Assembly (NCBI GenBank): GCA_963847515.1
Contig: CAWKAA010000005.1
Coordinates: 2,167,415 to 2,231,414, forward strand
Reading direction: 5' to 3'
Length of the DNA: 64,000 nt
From: QHXW01 sp963847515
GTDB taxonomy: Bacteria > Acidobacteriota > Terriglobia > Bryobacterales > Bryobacteraceae
In this document: positions 35,953-45,700 of the stretch, in pieces
How the letters are laid out: each line of letters begins with the position of its first letter
How positions within the stretch are numbered: position 1 is the stretch's first letter
The notes under the pieces: model-generated
Told to the model about the DNA's origin: nothing
What the model saw: only the letters and a program-made list of their open reading frames with translations
Database searches by the model: none
Position numbers and translations under genes: made by a program

Positions 35953-37956
35953 CTACCGTTGTGGTTGCTGAGTTAGCTGGGTCAAGTTACTCGACTCGAG
36001 GAAGACGTATTCGTGTTGCGCGTCGCGCACAATGATGGCGCGTTTGCCGTTTTTTTCGCTTCTAACAAACTCAAAACCACTAAGCGGCGGGTCCGCGTTG
36101 ATGAGCGAGATCGTACCGTCATCGTTCTTTCGGGTTGCCATGTGGCTTTCGCCGCCGTCCCAGACAAAAATGGTATCAGCGCCCGATTTCTTCACGTTGA
36201 TGTTGCCAAGTTCGGCATTGACATAGTGCGGGGCTAACTTGGAGGCTTCCTCCTCGGCGGCCGGGAAGGTTAAGCGTGCGCGTTCTTTAGCCACAGTGCT
36301 GCGGTAATTCGCCGCCGCGGTATCGACCGAAGCAACAGCCTCGGGCTTGCCGTCGTACACGACTTCCAACAAGCGGCGCATTAGAGGATTCAGTATATAG
36401 ACGCCCTTATCGGAGTTCGTGAGGAGTACAGCTCCAATACCGGCGTCGGGCAGTATCATCCAGTCGCTCTTGTATCCGAACAGACTTCCGCCGTGGTGAA
36501 CAATCGGAACACCCCAATGGGTATTGACCTCAAGACCCATTCCATAGATCTGGTCCTCGCCGACCGGAATCTGCGGTTTGCGGCGCATCAAGAGGTTCTC
36601 CTCGGAAACGAATTGCCGGCCGTTGGGGAGCTTCCCGCGCCGCAGTTCCAAGAGGGCATATTGCGCCAGGTCGTGCGCTGACGTCCAAACGCCACCCGCC
36701 GGCCGGAACGGAACCACGGAATAGTTTTGATCCATGTTGATGTGCCTGGTGCGGCCGTCGATGTCGTCGGCATGAGGATTAGCGAAATTGCCGTGCTGAG
36801 CCTTCTCCATATCGAAGGTGGTGTTGTTCATCTGCAGGGGTTTGAAGATCTCGCGCTCCATTGCGCGATCGTAGGCTGCGCCTGGCTCCGCCGCGGGCTG
36901 ATAGACGGATGCCCCGATGTAACCCGCAGCGGACGCCATCAGGTTGCTGTATTGAAACACCTCGCCGAACTTACTGGTGGGCCGCATGCCGCTGAGGAGC
37001 GCGAAGGTTGAGGCCGGCTTGAGTTTCTTGTACTCGAACAGCCATTCAAAGTCCTGGCGGGGCATGCCGGTGCAAGCGCAGATCAGGTGCTTGATCTCGA
37101 TTTGCTTAGTGATGTTCTCATCGGCGAGTTTGAAATCGGGGTAGACCTTCGTCACCGGCTCGTCCCACTGTAGCTTGTTTTCATCGACTAATTTCGCCAG
37201 CAGCAGGGTGGTCATGCCTTTGGTGTTCGAGGCGGCCATGAACAGCGTATTGGCGTCGACGCGATCCGGCTTGTCCAGTTCCTTCACTCCAATGCCGCCT
37301 TCGTAAACCACTTTGCCCTGATCGATGAGGGCAAATCCGGCGCCGGGCACATCGAGTTTTTTCATCGATGTTTCGACGAAGCTGCGGAGCGTTTCGATCC
37401 GTTCACTGGTGAGAGGGAGCGGCTTTCGTCCCGCGAAAGACTCGCGCTGATAGTCTTTGGGCCGAAGGCTACCCACGACTAAACCGATCTGAGAGCCGCG
37501 CTTTTCGAATGTAGGCTCCGAGCCATCGAGAAGGACGACACTCCAGTTGTCCCCGGCGCGGCGCGCGATGGCGGCCATGACGGCTCGTTCATTTGGGGAG
37601 GTTTCATAGATGATCTGCTTGCCGCCGGTCCATCCGTCCCGATCCGGGATGTCTTCCGTGGTTCTCACAGGCCTGGCAAAACCCGGCTTGTAAGCGGCCC
37701 AAGCCTGAGCGGTGGCAGCGGCAGCGCCGGCAGCCTTTTCGTCGAGCACGACAACGTGAGTATCGCCTTCGGGCGCCAGCAGCGAAATGGCAGACGGATT
37801 ACCAGCAACCGACCATCCGCCGGGCGCGGTGAAGGTGACGCCGGCGGCGGTGACTTGCGGCGTGTCCTTTACAACACCATCCTGCGGGAAAAGGTAGTTT
37901 GATGAGCAAATTCCAATGAGAACGGACAGCCAGACTGCACGGACTCGGCTCAGCAT
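35953..37956 (-). CDS. Serine hydrolase, class C beta-lactamase fold, exported
   Basis: The start was set at MLSRVRAVWLSVLIGICSSN, a signal peptide; the 88-codon upstream extension looks non-coding. The 667-residue protein has an N-terminal domain of about 175 residues (APGGWSVAGNPSAISLLAPE), then a penicillin-binding/beta-lactamase domain with catalytic Ser243 and Lys246 in AASNTKGMT, Tyr336 in FQYSNLM and HHGGSLFGYKSDW as the third motif. A C-terminal lipocalin-like domain (about 550-667) ends the protein. Members are D-amino acid peptidases or esterases rather than lactamases. It is probably periplasmic. Confidence 0.9.
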   Translation of the reverse strand: MLSRVRAVWLSVLIGICSSNYLFPQDGVVKDTPQVTAAGVTFTAPGGWSVAGNPSAISLLAPEGDTHVVVLDEKAAGAAAATAQAWAAYKPGFARPVRTTEDIPDRDGWTGGKQIIYETSPNERAVMAAIARRAGDNWSVVLLDGSEPTFEKRGSQIGLVVGSLRPKDYQRESFAGRKPLPLTSERIETLRSFVETSMKKLDVPGAGFALIDQGKVVYEGGIGVKELDKPDRVDANTLFMAASNTKGMTTLLLAKLVDENKLQWDEPVTKVYPDFKLADENITKQIEIKHLICACTGMPRQDFEWLFEYKKLKPASTFALLSGMRPTSKFGEVFQYSNLMASAAGYIGASVYQPAAEPGAAYDRAMEREIFKPLQMNNTTFDMEKAQHGNFANPHADDIDGRTRHINMDQNYSVVPFRPAGGVWTSAHDLAQYALLELRRGKLPNGRQFVSEENLLMRRKPQIPVGEDQIYGMGLEVNTHWGVPIVHHGGSLFGYKSDWMILPDAGIGAVLLTNSDKGVYILNPLMRRLLEVVYDGKPEAVASVDTAAANYRSTVAKERARLTFPAAEEEASKLAPHYVNAELGNINVKKSGADTIFVWDGGESHMATRKNDDGTISLINADPPLSGFEFVRSEKNGKRAIIVRDAQHEYVFLESSNLTQLTQQPQR

Positions 37957-38459
37957 ACGGGTGATTGTAAGGCCGGTTGTGCAGCGGGTCAAGGGAGGGG
38001 GTTGTCCAGGATCGACGACTCTCTCGGATGGTAGACTCAGGCGGGCGAGGAACCGCCGAGGACGACGCGGCCCGCCAACCAGCCAACTCGCTTCCCGCTC
38101 CATTCCCGTGAATCGGTATTGCCCCGTTTCGGTGGGTTGTTTCCGAGTGCCGCGTGATACATCCAGAACACGTTCCAGGGTCAATCTGCATTCCCCCGGC
38201 CCCTGATGCCAGCGCCTCAACCCTGCCGCCTCGCGCTCCTTGCGCAGGTTGCGGTACGCACTTTAATCGTCAGGTTAATGAGTTATTGCACGAGGAAGCC
38301 TATTTCTTAAACCACGCACCCAAGTGCGATGACGCCGCTCATGGGGAAGTATAAATTAGCGCAGGTGTCAGGGATCAGAGATCAGAGATTAGGGAACAGA
38401 AATCAGGAATCGCAAAATTCACACTTGACATTGACAGACAAATACACAACCATAGGGTT
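37957..38459. other. Intergenic region between divergent genes
   Basis: No coding sequence is visible. The right part has a direct-repeat patch (ggatcagagatcagagatta near 38373), two TTGACA hexamers in tandem (38425-38430 and 38431-38436) and the left arm of the ArsR operator. The tandem TTGACA elements are candidates for the -35 of the ArsR gene. Confidence 0.4.
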
Positions 38460-38462
38460 GTG
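38445..38462. promoter_or_regulatory. Palindromic operator overlapping the ArsR start codon
   Basis: CACAACC-ATAG-GGTTGTG is an 18-bp palindrome with perfect 7-bp arms. Its last three bases are the GTG start codon of the ArsR-type gene. The position fits autorepression of transcription and possibly of translation. Confidence 0.6.
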
Positions 38463-38792
38463 GATAAATTGGGTACAACATTTGCTGCTTTGTCTGATCC
38501 AACCCGGCGGGGGATGATCGAACGACTCTCACATGGTCCTGCCTCTGTGCATAGATTGACGGAACCGTTTGCACTCTCGCAGCAGATGATTTCAAAACAT
38601 ATTGCCTACCTGGTGCGGGCGCGGATTGTGATCAAGACGAAGCGTGGACGAGAGAGTGTGTGCAGGCTTAGGCCAGAGGCGATAAAGACAGTCAGCGACT
38701 GGGCGGCTTATTATCGCCGCTTCTGGGAAGAGAGTTTCGACAAGCTGGATGCGGTTGTGAATCAAATGAAAAAAAACGGAGGTCAGAGATGA
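38460..38792 (+). CDS. ArsR-family HTH repressor
   Basis: The GTG start gives MDKLGTTFAALSDPTRRGMI, the standard entry of ArsR proteins that pair with AHSA1 genes. The winged helix-turn-helix covers about residues 10-80 (ERLSHGPASVHRLTEPFALS and QQMISKHIAYLVRARIVIKT), and RGRESVCRLRPEAIKTVSDW follows. No metal-binding Cys cluster is present, so the signal is probably not a metal. It overlaps the AHSA1 gene as ATGA. The operator at 38445-38462 indicates autoregulation. Confidence 0.92.
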   Translation: MDKLGTTFAALSDPTRRGMIERLSHGPASVHRLTEPFALSQQMISKHIAYLVRARIVIKTKRGRESVCRLRPEAIKTVSDWAAYYRRFWEESFDKLDAVVNQMKKNGGQR

Positions 38793-39298
38793 CGCAAAAC
38801 ACGGTTAACGAGACAGAGCGGATGGTTGTCACAAGAGTTTTCGATGCTCCACGCGAATTGGTTTGGAAGGCGTGGACAGACCCGAAATACGTGATGCAAT
38901 GGTGGGGGCCGAAGGGTTTTACTGCGCCTTTCTGCAAGATAGATTTTCGGGTCGGAGGAAAATTTCTCTGCTGCATGAGAGGGCCAGATGGGCAGGAGTT
39001 CTGGAATGGTGGTGAATACCACGAGATTGTTTTGCATGAGAAGATCGTCTCCTCCATGTACTTTTCCGACCCGGATGGAAACAAGGTCGACGCTGCGCAA
39101 TATGGAATAGAACATGAGGCCATAGCCGATGCGCACGACGTAATTACCTTTGAGGATTTTGGAAACGGCCAGACGAAACTCACCTTCATTGGCAACGAAA
39201 CCATGGAGCACGCCAAAAATAGCGGTCAGCTAGAGGGCTGGAACCAGATACTCGATAAAGTTGACGCAGTTGTTGCGGGGCTAGCGCAGGCCAAATAA
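38789..39298 (+). CDS. SRPBCC/AHSA1-family protein
   Basis: The 169-residue product has the AHSA1 (START-like) pattern: RVFDAPRELVWKAWTDPKYV, MQWWGPKGFTAPFCKIDFRV, GGEYHEIVLHEKIVSSMYFS and the C-terminal helix GWNQILDKVDAVVAGLAQAK. Proteins of this kind bind hydrophobic ligands and are usually encoded beside the ArsR regulator seen here. The ATGA overlap indicates translational coupling. The ligand is unknown. Confidence 0.92.
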   Translation: MTQNTVNETERMVVTRVFDAPRELVWKAWTDPKYVMQWWGPKGFTAPFCKIDFRVGGKFLCCMRGPDGQEFWNGGEYHEIVLHEKIVSSMYFSDPDGNKVDAAQYGIEHEAIADAHDVITFEDFGNGQTKLTFIGNETMEHAKNSGQLEGWNQILDKVDAVVAGLAQAK

Positions 39299-39857
39299 GA
39301 AGTTGAAGTTTTGATGATCGTCATGCGCGAGATACTGACCGTAAAGCAAACGCAGGTCCATCCCGGAGACCCCAGCTAAGGGTGGAGTGGAAAGCATTCT
39401 TGGACGATTTGCCGGATAGGTCGAAGCGCAGCGCAACGAAGGCAGGGAAAGGGAATACGAGACAGGGGTTTCGACCAGAATCTCCCCTTTCTACACCTGA
39501 TCTAGAAGGGTTTGAACGCTCCTCAGGGGATTGTACGGTCAAGAGTGCGGCTGCGCCGAAAGAGTCATCTTTTTCGGTAAACTTCGCCCACGCCTGTTGC
39601 TAAGACCCGAGTTACTCATTCTGGCTCGACGCAGTTGAGATTTGCGGGTTCCGGTCGGGTTGTCAGAAACTTGGACAAAGCTCAGATGCGGCTCGTTTGG
39701 AAAGCCGTGTCCGTGAAGCTATGGAAGAGTACCGCGTCATCCGGTCGGAATTGGTAAACGCTGCGCGACTTTCGGCTACTTTGCGAACTCTGTGGGCTGT
39801 GCCCGCGCGGTGGCCATTCCTGCGCCCAGAAAGCTACCATTGCAGTTGAGCCGCTCT
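39299..39857. other. Intergenic region, possible remnants only
   Basis: Short open frames on both strands lack ribosome-binding sites and recognisable protein features. The stretch 39680-39790 reads in one frame as SRVREAMEEYRVIRSELVNA, possibly a decayed gene end, but I cannot name it. Confidence 0.35.
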
Positions 39858-40436
39858 ATGCGCCACTTAATGCCCATCGTGACGCCGCGTCTAGTCTTGC
39901 GTCCGCCAATTCTTGACGATTTGGATGCTATCCAGGCCGCCAAGGAAGATGCCTGGAATGATTTGCAGCTTTGGATGGCTTGGGCGTTTGACAACCAACG
40001 ACCGCGGCAAGCGCTGGAACACTCCATTCGACGGACGATGAACTTCCAGAGTCAAGCAGGTATCGCATTGGCCGGATTCCATAGGATCAACGGGGATTTC
40101 GTCGTCCGAACCGCATTGGATCTCACCGATGAGGCAGACGTCTATGAGACCGGTTATTGGGTGGCGCGGAAATACGCCGGACAGGGCATGGCGACGGAGG
40201 CGGCAAACGCCGCTATTCGTTACGCGTTCGGCCGCCTTGGCGCGAAGGCGATCAGCATCGGGCACTTCGACGGTAACGACGCTAGCTGCCGCGTCGTGGA
40301 GAAACTGGGATTCCAGAAGCTTCGCGTCGCCCGTCAAGCGGCGACACGGTGCCTCGACGGCACGAAGCTTGACCGTCATGAATACATCTTGACCAGCCCC
40401 GATGGACTTCCCAAACTTGACGTTTCTTGGGGTTGA
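39858..40436 (+). CDS. GNAT acetyltransferase, RimJ/RimL-like
   Basis: The start was placed at MRHLMPIVTPRLVLRPPILD, because the 22 upstream codons look non-coding; MPIVTPRL at 39870 is an alternative. The 192-residue product has the RimJ/RimL layout with TPRLVLRPP at the start, acetyl-CoA loop RKYAGQGMATEA in GYWVARKYAGQGMATEAANA, and SCRVVEKLGFQKLRVARQ near the end. It probably acetylates an N-terminal or small-molecule amine. No ribosome-binding site is clear. It is the last gene before the large five-gene operon. Confidence 0.87.
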   Translation: MRHLMPIVTPRLVLRPPILDDLDAIQAAKEDAWNDLQLWMAWAFDNQRPRQALEHSIRRTMNFQSQAGIALAGFHRINGDFVVRTALDLTDEADVYETGYWVARKYAGQGMATEAANAAIRYAFGRLGAKAISIGHFDGNDASCRVVEKLGFQKLRVARQAATRCLDGTKLDRHEYILTSPDGLPKLDVSWG

Positions 40437-40896
40437 AGCTTCACGGGTCTCCAAATTCTCTGTCACCCGGATCGCTCCCCCCTGACGGTGTAGCGTTTAC
40501 CGTCGCCATCGGGTGGATCGTCGGCCACCCTTCCAGAGGTCACGTTAGCTCGCAACGCCGGCTCGATTCCGATCTTGTCGTTTATACGGCAGTCAATATG
40601 CTCCGGTCCGAGTTCCGCGTTATCCGCCCGAAGGAACAGATCCAGCTTCCCGCAACCGGGCCTTTGGGACGGATCTCATCGCAGGCGACAAGTAGATGCG
40701 AATGATAGCGTCCTTTATCATTCACTACTTGGGCTGGCAAGCTGAAAAAGATTTTGGGGCAGGTGCTCGAAATGGCGACTAAGGCAACTTGGATGGATGC
40801 GCCGCTGCTACTCGCGTTCCGTACTCGGGTTCCGAGTCTGGTAACCTATTTCAGTTCACATGGAACGCTGAGGAGTTCGGCGCACTGAGGGTCCCA
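40437..40896. other. Intergenic region upstream of the large operon
   Basis: No gene is convincing here. The region holds the left member of the long inverted repeat (40700-40741). A frame runs into the first operon gene from 40789, but its first 36 codons lack a ribosome-binding site and look non-coding. No consensus promoter was found. Confidence 0.4.
40700..40741 (+). repeat. Left member of a long inverted-repeat pair flanking the operon
   Basis: The 42-nt segment matches the reverse complement of 57680-57721 at 37 positions, with an identical 25-nt core at 40709-40733 (tcctttatcattcactactt is part of it). All five differences are transitions. Weaker similarity continues inward, for example cgaaatggcg in both. 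Orientation is that of terminal inverted repeats around the 17-kb interval. Confidence 0.7.
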
Positions 40897-42795
40897 GTGA
40901 GACTGTCAATTCTGTTGCTGTTACTGATGCTGCTGACCGGATGCGGGAAAGGCAGCGCTCCACCGGACACCGTCGCCATTGTCAGGGCTTTGATGGCAGC
41001 AGCGGCCCTCTCGGCGGCGCGAAGTAAAGCCGCGAGTGCCGCCACACACTACCTCGACCGCCGTATCCTATACCTGGTAACCAAGAACAGCAGTTGGGGA
41101 ACGGAAACCGGCTACACCAGCCTCACCACGCGTCTAGCCGCTGAAATGAAACAGGTCGGCGACTTTGTGGATGAGCGCACCACAACGCTCACGGGCACAG
41201 ACCCGGTCACCCCCGGTCATCGTGACCTCGAAGATGCGGCGAAGCATCTCACGACGGACGGGCCGAGTGCCATCAGCGCGCAGCTACAAACGAACGTCAG
41301 CCAGCGCAAGGACCGCATCGCGCAGATTACCTGGCGAGCCTGCGCGATTGAAGCCGAACTCTGGTCGGGCGGCGATTCGACGCTCGCGCCCACGCTCCAG
41401 CCGAATCCACTCAAAGAGATTCTTGACCGGCGTCTTCATGCGGTCGAGATGCTCATCCTGCACGATGATGGGGATTTGGGTAAGTGGAGTGTTGCGAGCG
41501 CGACGTCCGGCTGGAAAGATCAGCAGAGAACGTCGATGTTTCAATACCCGTGGGTACGATACCTGGGAGACGATGCCGACTTTTCCGGAGCACTGAGCGC
41601 TGCGGGCCTGACCCTAGCCGGGCTGGCTCCTGATTGGATCGACGACAAACACGGTCAGATCGATTACAAGGTGCAGGTGCGGGTGCGCCCCGAGAGCGGG
41701 GCCGATTGGAGTTGGGATCAGGCGAACTATGTGCTCTCGCTGGTTTCCGGCGTCCAGGGGGCAGATGCGATCGGGCACATGATTCCCATTGATGCAAAGG
41801 TGGACCCGGCCTTCGAGGACTTCCTGGAGCGCAACTGGATGTTCTGCGACATCATGCTGGCTGCGCTTCATCTGCAGGGATTCCGGTTCAGTCGTCTGCG
41901 GAAGACTGGGTCGGATAGCGATTTCAATACTGCCTGCGCCGGAGGCGTCACGCTGCGTCCTTTAATCCCGACGACCGGTCCGCCGGCGGTCACCGAGCTG
42001 ATGGCCAATGGAGCGCCGTGGTTTGACGCTGTGGCGATTCCGCATGACGAACTCCAGGTCGGCGATCACCTGATTTTCTGGAATAACCAGTTCGTACGAT
42101 TCATCCTCCCCCCTCCGGCCAGCGCCTTCGGCCTTGAGAACTCTTTCGTCACGCGTATTGGCTCGGATGGTTATCAAGTCATGCTGGCAGGCCACGGCAT
42201 GCCGGAAACCAACGAGAAGAACTTCGCCGAACAGATGGCGCAAGAGATGAAGCGCTCATTCGACGACGTGCGCAGCAAGCTGAACGCCGCGGGCGCAGGC
42301 GGGCCCCCACCGCCGGTGCTGGTCGCCCACACCCGCCGCGGAGTCCAGTTTCAGGTAGTCAACTGGGCTCCTTTCGGCGAAGTCTTCGGTCCAGCCGATT
42401 CTACTGTCGTACTCAAGGTCGAGGGCGCCTGGTGGATCCGTCTGAAACGCGAGCAGCTTCGTGACAAATCCACCGACCCGGTGCCCTCCATGACCGAGGC
42501 GCTCGCCATCATCCCCAGGTCGGTGCGCGTGGACACCTCAATCCACATGGACACGCCACCACTGCCGGCTGGAGATCATGACCCGGACTTTCAAGAATCG
42601 ATTTATCTTCCCCTGTCAGTGCCCGCAGGAGTTTCGGGCGGTTGGGACAAGTACTTCACGAAACCCAAGGGCCTGGGTGACCCCGTCGACCTTGTCGACA
42701 TCATCGCCGACGGGAGCCTGATCCCGGGGTTCTTCCTTAAGGGGCAAACGCAGGCCTCATTAGTCCCGGTGCTTCGCCCGAAGGTGCAAGTGTGA
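40897..42795 (+). CDS. Lipoprotein with Tgl (transglutaminase)-like Cys-Glu-His arrangement, operon gene 1
   Basis: The GTG at 40897, preceded by TGAGGG, gives MRLSILLLLLMLLTGCGKGS, a lipoprotein signal with the lipid Cys at 16. The longer frame from 40789 is less likely. Residues 30-280 are mostly helical. In the middle, a helix NWMFCDIMLAALHLQG (Cys317) precedes LQVGDHLIFWNN, then FGLENSFVTRI (Glu414) and MLAGHGMPET (His433). The order Cys, GD, F-N, EN, GHG and the spacing recall Bacillus Tgl protein-glutamine gamma-glutamyltransferase (Cys116, Glu187, His200). This is my inference; similarity is otherwise low. The stop overlaps the next start as GTGA. Confidence 0.85.
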   Translation: MRLSILLLLLMLLTGCGKGSAPPDTVAIVRALMAAAALSAARSKAASAATHYLDRRILYLVTKNSSWGTETGYTSLTTRLAAEMKQVGDFVDERTTTLTGTDPVTPGHRDLEDAAKHLTTDGPSAISAQLQTNVSQRKDRIAQITWRACAIEAELWSGGDSTLAPTLQPNPLKEILDRRLHAVEMLILHDDGDLGKWSVASATSGWKDQQRTSMFQYPWVRYLGDDADFSGALSAAGLTLAGLAPDWIDDKHGQIDYKVQVRVRPESGADWSWDQANYVLSLVSGVQGADAIGHMIPIDAKVDPAFEDFLERNWMFCDIMLAALHLQGFRFSRLRKTGSDSDFNTACAGGVTLRPLIPTTGPPAVTELMANGAPWFDAVAIPHDELQVGDHLIFWNNQFVRFILPPPASAFGLENSFVTRIGSDGYQVMLAGHGMPETNEKNFAEQMAQEMKRSFDDVRSKLNAAGAGGPPPPVLVAHTRRGVQFQVVNWAPFGEVFGPADSTVVLKVEGAWWIRLKREQLRDKSTDPVPSMTEALAIIPRSVRVDTSIHMDTPPLPAGDHDPDFQESIYLPLSVPAGVSGGWDKYFTKPKGLGDPVDLVDIIADGSLIPGFFLKGQTQASLVPVLRPKVQV

Positions 42796-45700
42796 GCGCG
42801 CTGGGCACGATCGAGAACGGGGCACTGGCCTTAGGCCGGCTATTGCGGGGAATGATGCGTCCGCTCGAGGCATCCGATCCCGCGGTGATGAAAGCGTTCG
42901 TCGCCGATCTTGGCTGGAGCTTGCCCGATCCAGTTCCTCCCGCGCTCATCGGACTGAAGGACTCGATCGCGGCGTTGTCGCAAAAAGTCGGCGATCTCGA
43001 AAATGCGATCGCGTCCGGCGCCTCCGATGAAGAGCTGCTAGCGAAGGCTGCAGATGTTATCGCGGCTCTGGTCCAGGCTGTGAACACGATTGCCGGGTTG
43101 CCTGCCGCGCTGAATGCGCAGTTGCCGCCCGCTTTTGTCGCCGCGACGAACCTCCCGAACGCCTTCTTCGGGCGGTTGCTCGGGACGCTGATTGTCGACG
43201 GTCTTAAGGAAGCGCTGCCGCTCGAAACGCGGATCGCTCGATTGATCGGCGTCATCGAAATCAGTGCGCAGCCCGCGGATCCGGCCCACTTCCAACCGGA
43301 GTTTGAGCTGCGCGCGGTCCACTGGGATCGAATCGGCACGCTCTTCTCCGATCCCGTCCAATTGATGAAGGACGTCTACGGCTGGGGAACGCCGTCGATT
43401 AATCTCGCGCCTCTGCAAGATGCGCTGTTCTCTTTTTCTTTTGCGCTCGGATTTCCTGGCGCCTACGATTTCCCGACACCAGGAATGCTGAAGGCCATAG
43501 CGCCCAGTGTCGCGAACCCCAAGCCGGATCGTTCCTTCGAACTCACGATCTTCGATTACGGCGTAGTCAAAGCGACGGCGCTGCTCACGACCGTGCCGAA
43601 AGCCACCGCCGCCGAAATTCAGGGAATCGCGATCGCGATCGTTACCACGGGCAGCCTCGACAAACTCGAAATTCCGATCAGCGGCAACCTGGCGCTAGAC
43701 TTCAGCGCATCCATCGACGCTTCGGCGGGCGTCGCCATGATTCTCAAGCCGGGCCAGACGCCGCAATTGATCGCGAATTACGACGTGAGTGGGTCTCCGG
43801 TCACCTCCGGAGAACTGACCGCCACCGTCACGTACAGCGTTCCCGATACCGACGATCCGTTTTCGATCCTGGCGCTGCCCGGAGGATCGGGCATCACGGC
43901 TCGCCAGGCGTCGTTTCTAGGCGGACTTGGGCGCACGGGTAAGGGGGATCTCGATCCGAAGTTCGAAATCGGGCTCAAGAAGGGCAAACTGACGATCACC
44001 ACCGCCGGGGCCGACGGGTTCCTTTCGAAGATTCTCCCTGGCGATGGAATTAATCTCGATTTCGACCTAGCAGTGGGCTGGTCGCGCGACACCGGCGTTT
44101 ATATCCAGGGCAATGCCGGGCTGAACATCGCGATCCCGCTGCATGTCGATCTGGGGCCTATGTCTCTTGAATGGCTGTACCTCGATCTGGATCTCGGCGG
44201 GGGCGGGTTGACGCTGATTCCCGCCATCGGCGCGACCGGCCAATTGGGGCCGCTCTCGGCCGCGGTCGATCATATCGGGATCAAGCTTCTCACGACGTTT
44301 CCTCCGAATGGCGGAAACCTTGGCCCCGCGAATCTCGACATCGCATTTAAGCCGCCAACTGGGGTCGGACTCGACCTGAATGCAGGCGTCGTATCGGGCG
44401 GCGGATTCCTCTACATCGACACAGAGCACGGCGAATACGCGGGCGCTCTCCAGTTGATGTTCGCGGACTTCCTGACGCTAACCGCCATCGGTCTGATCAC
44501 GACGAAAATGCCCGACGGCTCGAGCGGCTTCTCGCTTCTCCTGATCATCACGGCCGACTTCGGCGCGGGCATTCAGCTCGGCTTCGGCTTCACGCTGCTG
44601 GCCGTGGGTGGGCTGGTTGGGCTGAACCGAACCATGCTATTGCAGCCGCTAATGGACGGCGTGCGGAGCGGTGCGGTGGATTCGATCATGTTCCCTCAGG
44701 ACGTGGTGAAGAACGCGATGAAGATCATCAGCGATCTGAAGGCGATCTTCCCGCCGCAGGAAGGTATTTTCTTGATCGGTCCGATGGCGAAACTGGGCTG
44801 GGGCGAGCCTACGCTGATCAGTTTGTCGCTGGGCGTCATCATCGAGATGCCCGGCAATGTCGCGATCCTCGGCGTGCTCAAGCTTGCGCTGCCCGCCAAC
44901 GACATCGCTGTCATCGTGATCCAAGTCAATTTCGCGGGTGCCATCGAGTTCGACAAGAGCCGCCTTTATTTCTTCGCTTCGCTTTACGATTCGCGGGTGC
45001 TGTTCATCACCATCGAAGGCGAAATGGGCGTGTTGATGGCGTGGGGCAGCGACTCGAATTTCGTGGTTTCCGTCGGCGGGTTCCATCCGCAATATAGCCC
45101 GCCGCCCTTGCCGTTCCCGAGCCCGCGCCGGATTTCAGTCGACATCATCAACGAATCGTACGCGCGAATCCACTGCGACGGCTACTTCGCCGTAACGTCG
45201 AACACCTGCCAGTTCGGCGCCCACTCGGATTTCTTCTTCGGCTTTAGCGCGTGCAGCGTCGAGGGCCATTCGGGATTCGATGCACTACTGCAGTTCTCAC
45301 CCTTCCATTTCATTGTCGAGATTTCGACCTCCTTCTCGGTAAAGGTCTTCGGCGTTGGCGTGTTCGGCGTCGGCATCGACGTGACCGTTGAAGGGCCGAC
45401 TCCATGGCATGTTCATGGAACGGCGTCGCTCTCGTTCTTCTTCTTCTCGATCGATATCGGGATCGACTTCACCTGGGGTGACAGCCGGAACACCATGCTG
45501 CCGCCGGTGCAGTTGATGCCCGTGCTCTCCGGCGAATACACGAAACAGATCAACTGGCGCGCGGTGCTGCCGGCCGGGGCGCACCTGAACGTGGTGTTGC
45601 GCAAGCTCGATCCCTCTGAAACGGCGATGGTGCTGCATCCGGTTGGGACACTGCAGATAAGCCAGCGGGCGATTCCGCTCGACCTGACACTCGATAAGGC

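Noticed and set aside
35869..40640. Three short stretches translating to M-E-E-x-R-I/V-I-R-like peptides near 35869, 39720 and 40612
   Set aside because: The similarity covers only about a dozen residues in uncertain frames; it could be chance, so no repeat family is claimed.
40789..40896. Longer start for the first giant-operon gene
   Set aside because: The 36 extra codons lack a ribosome-binding site and place the lipoprotein signal 35 residues inside; the GTG at 40897 with TGAGGG upstream is better.
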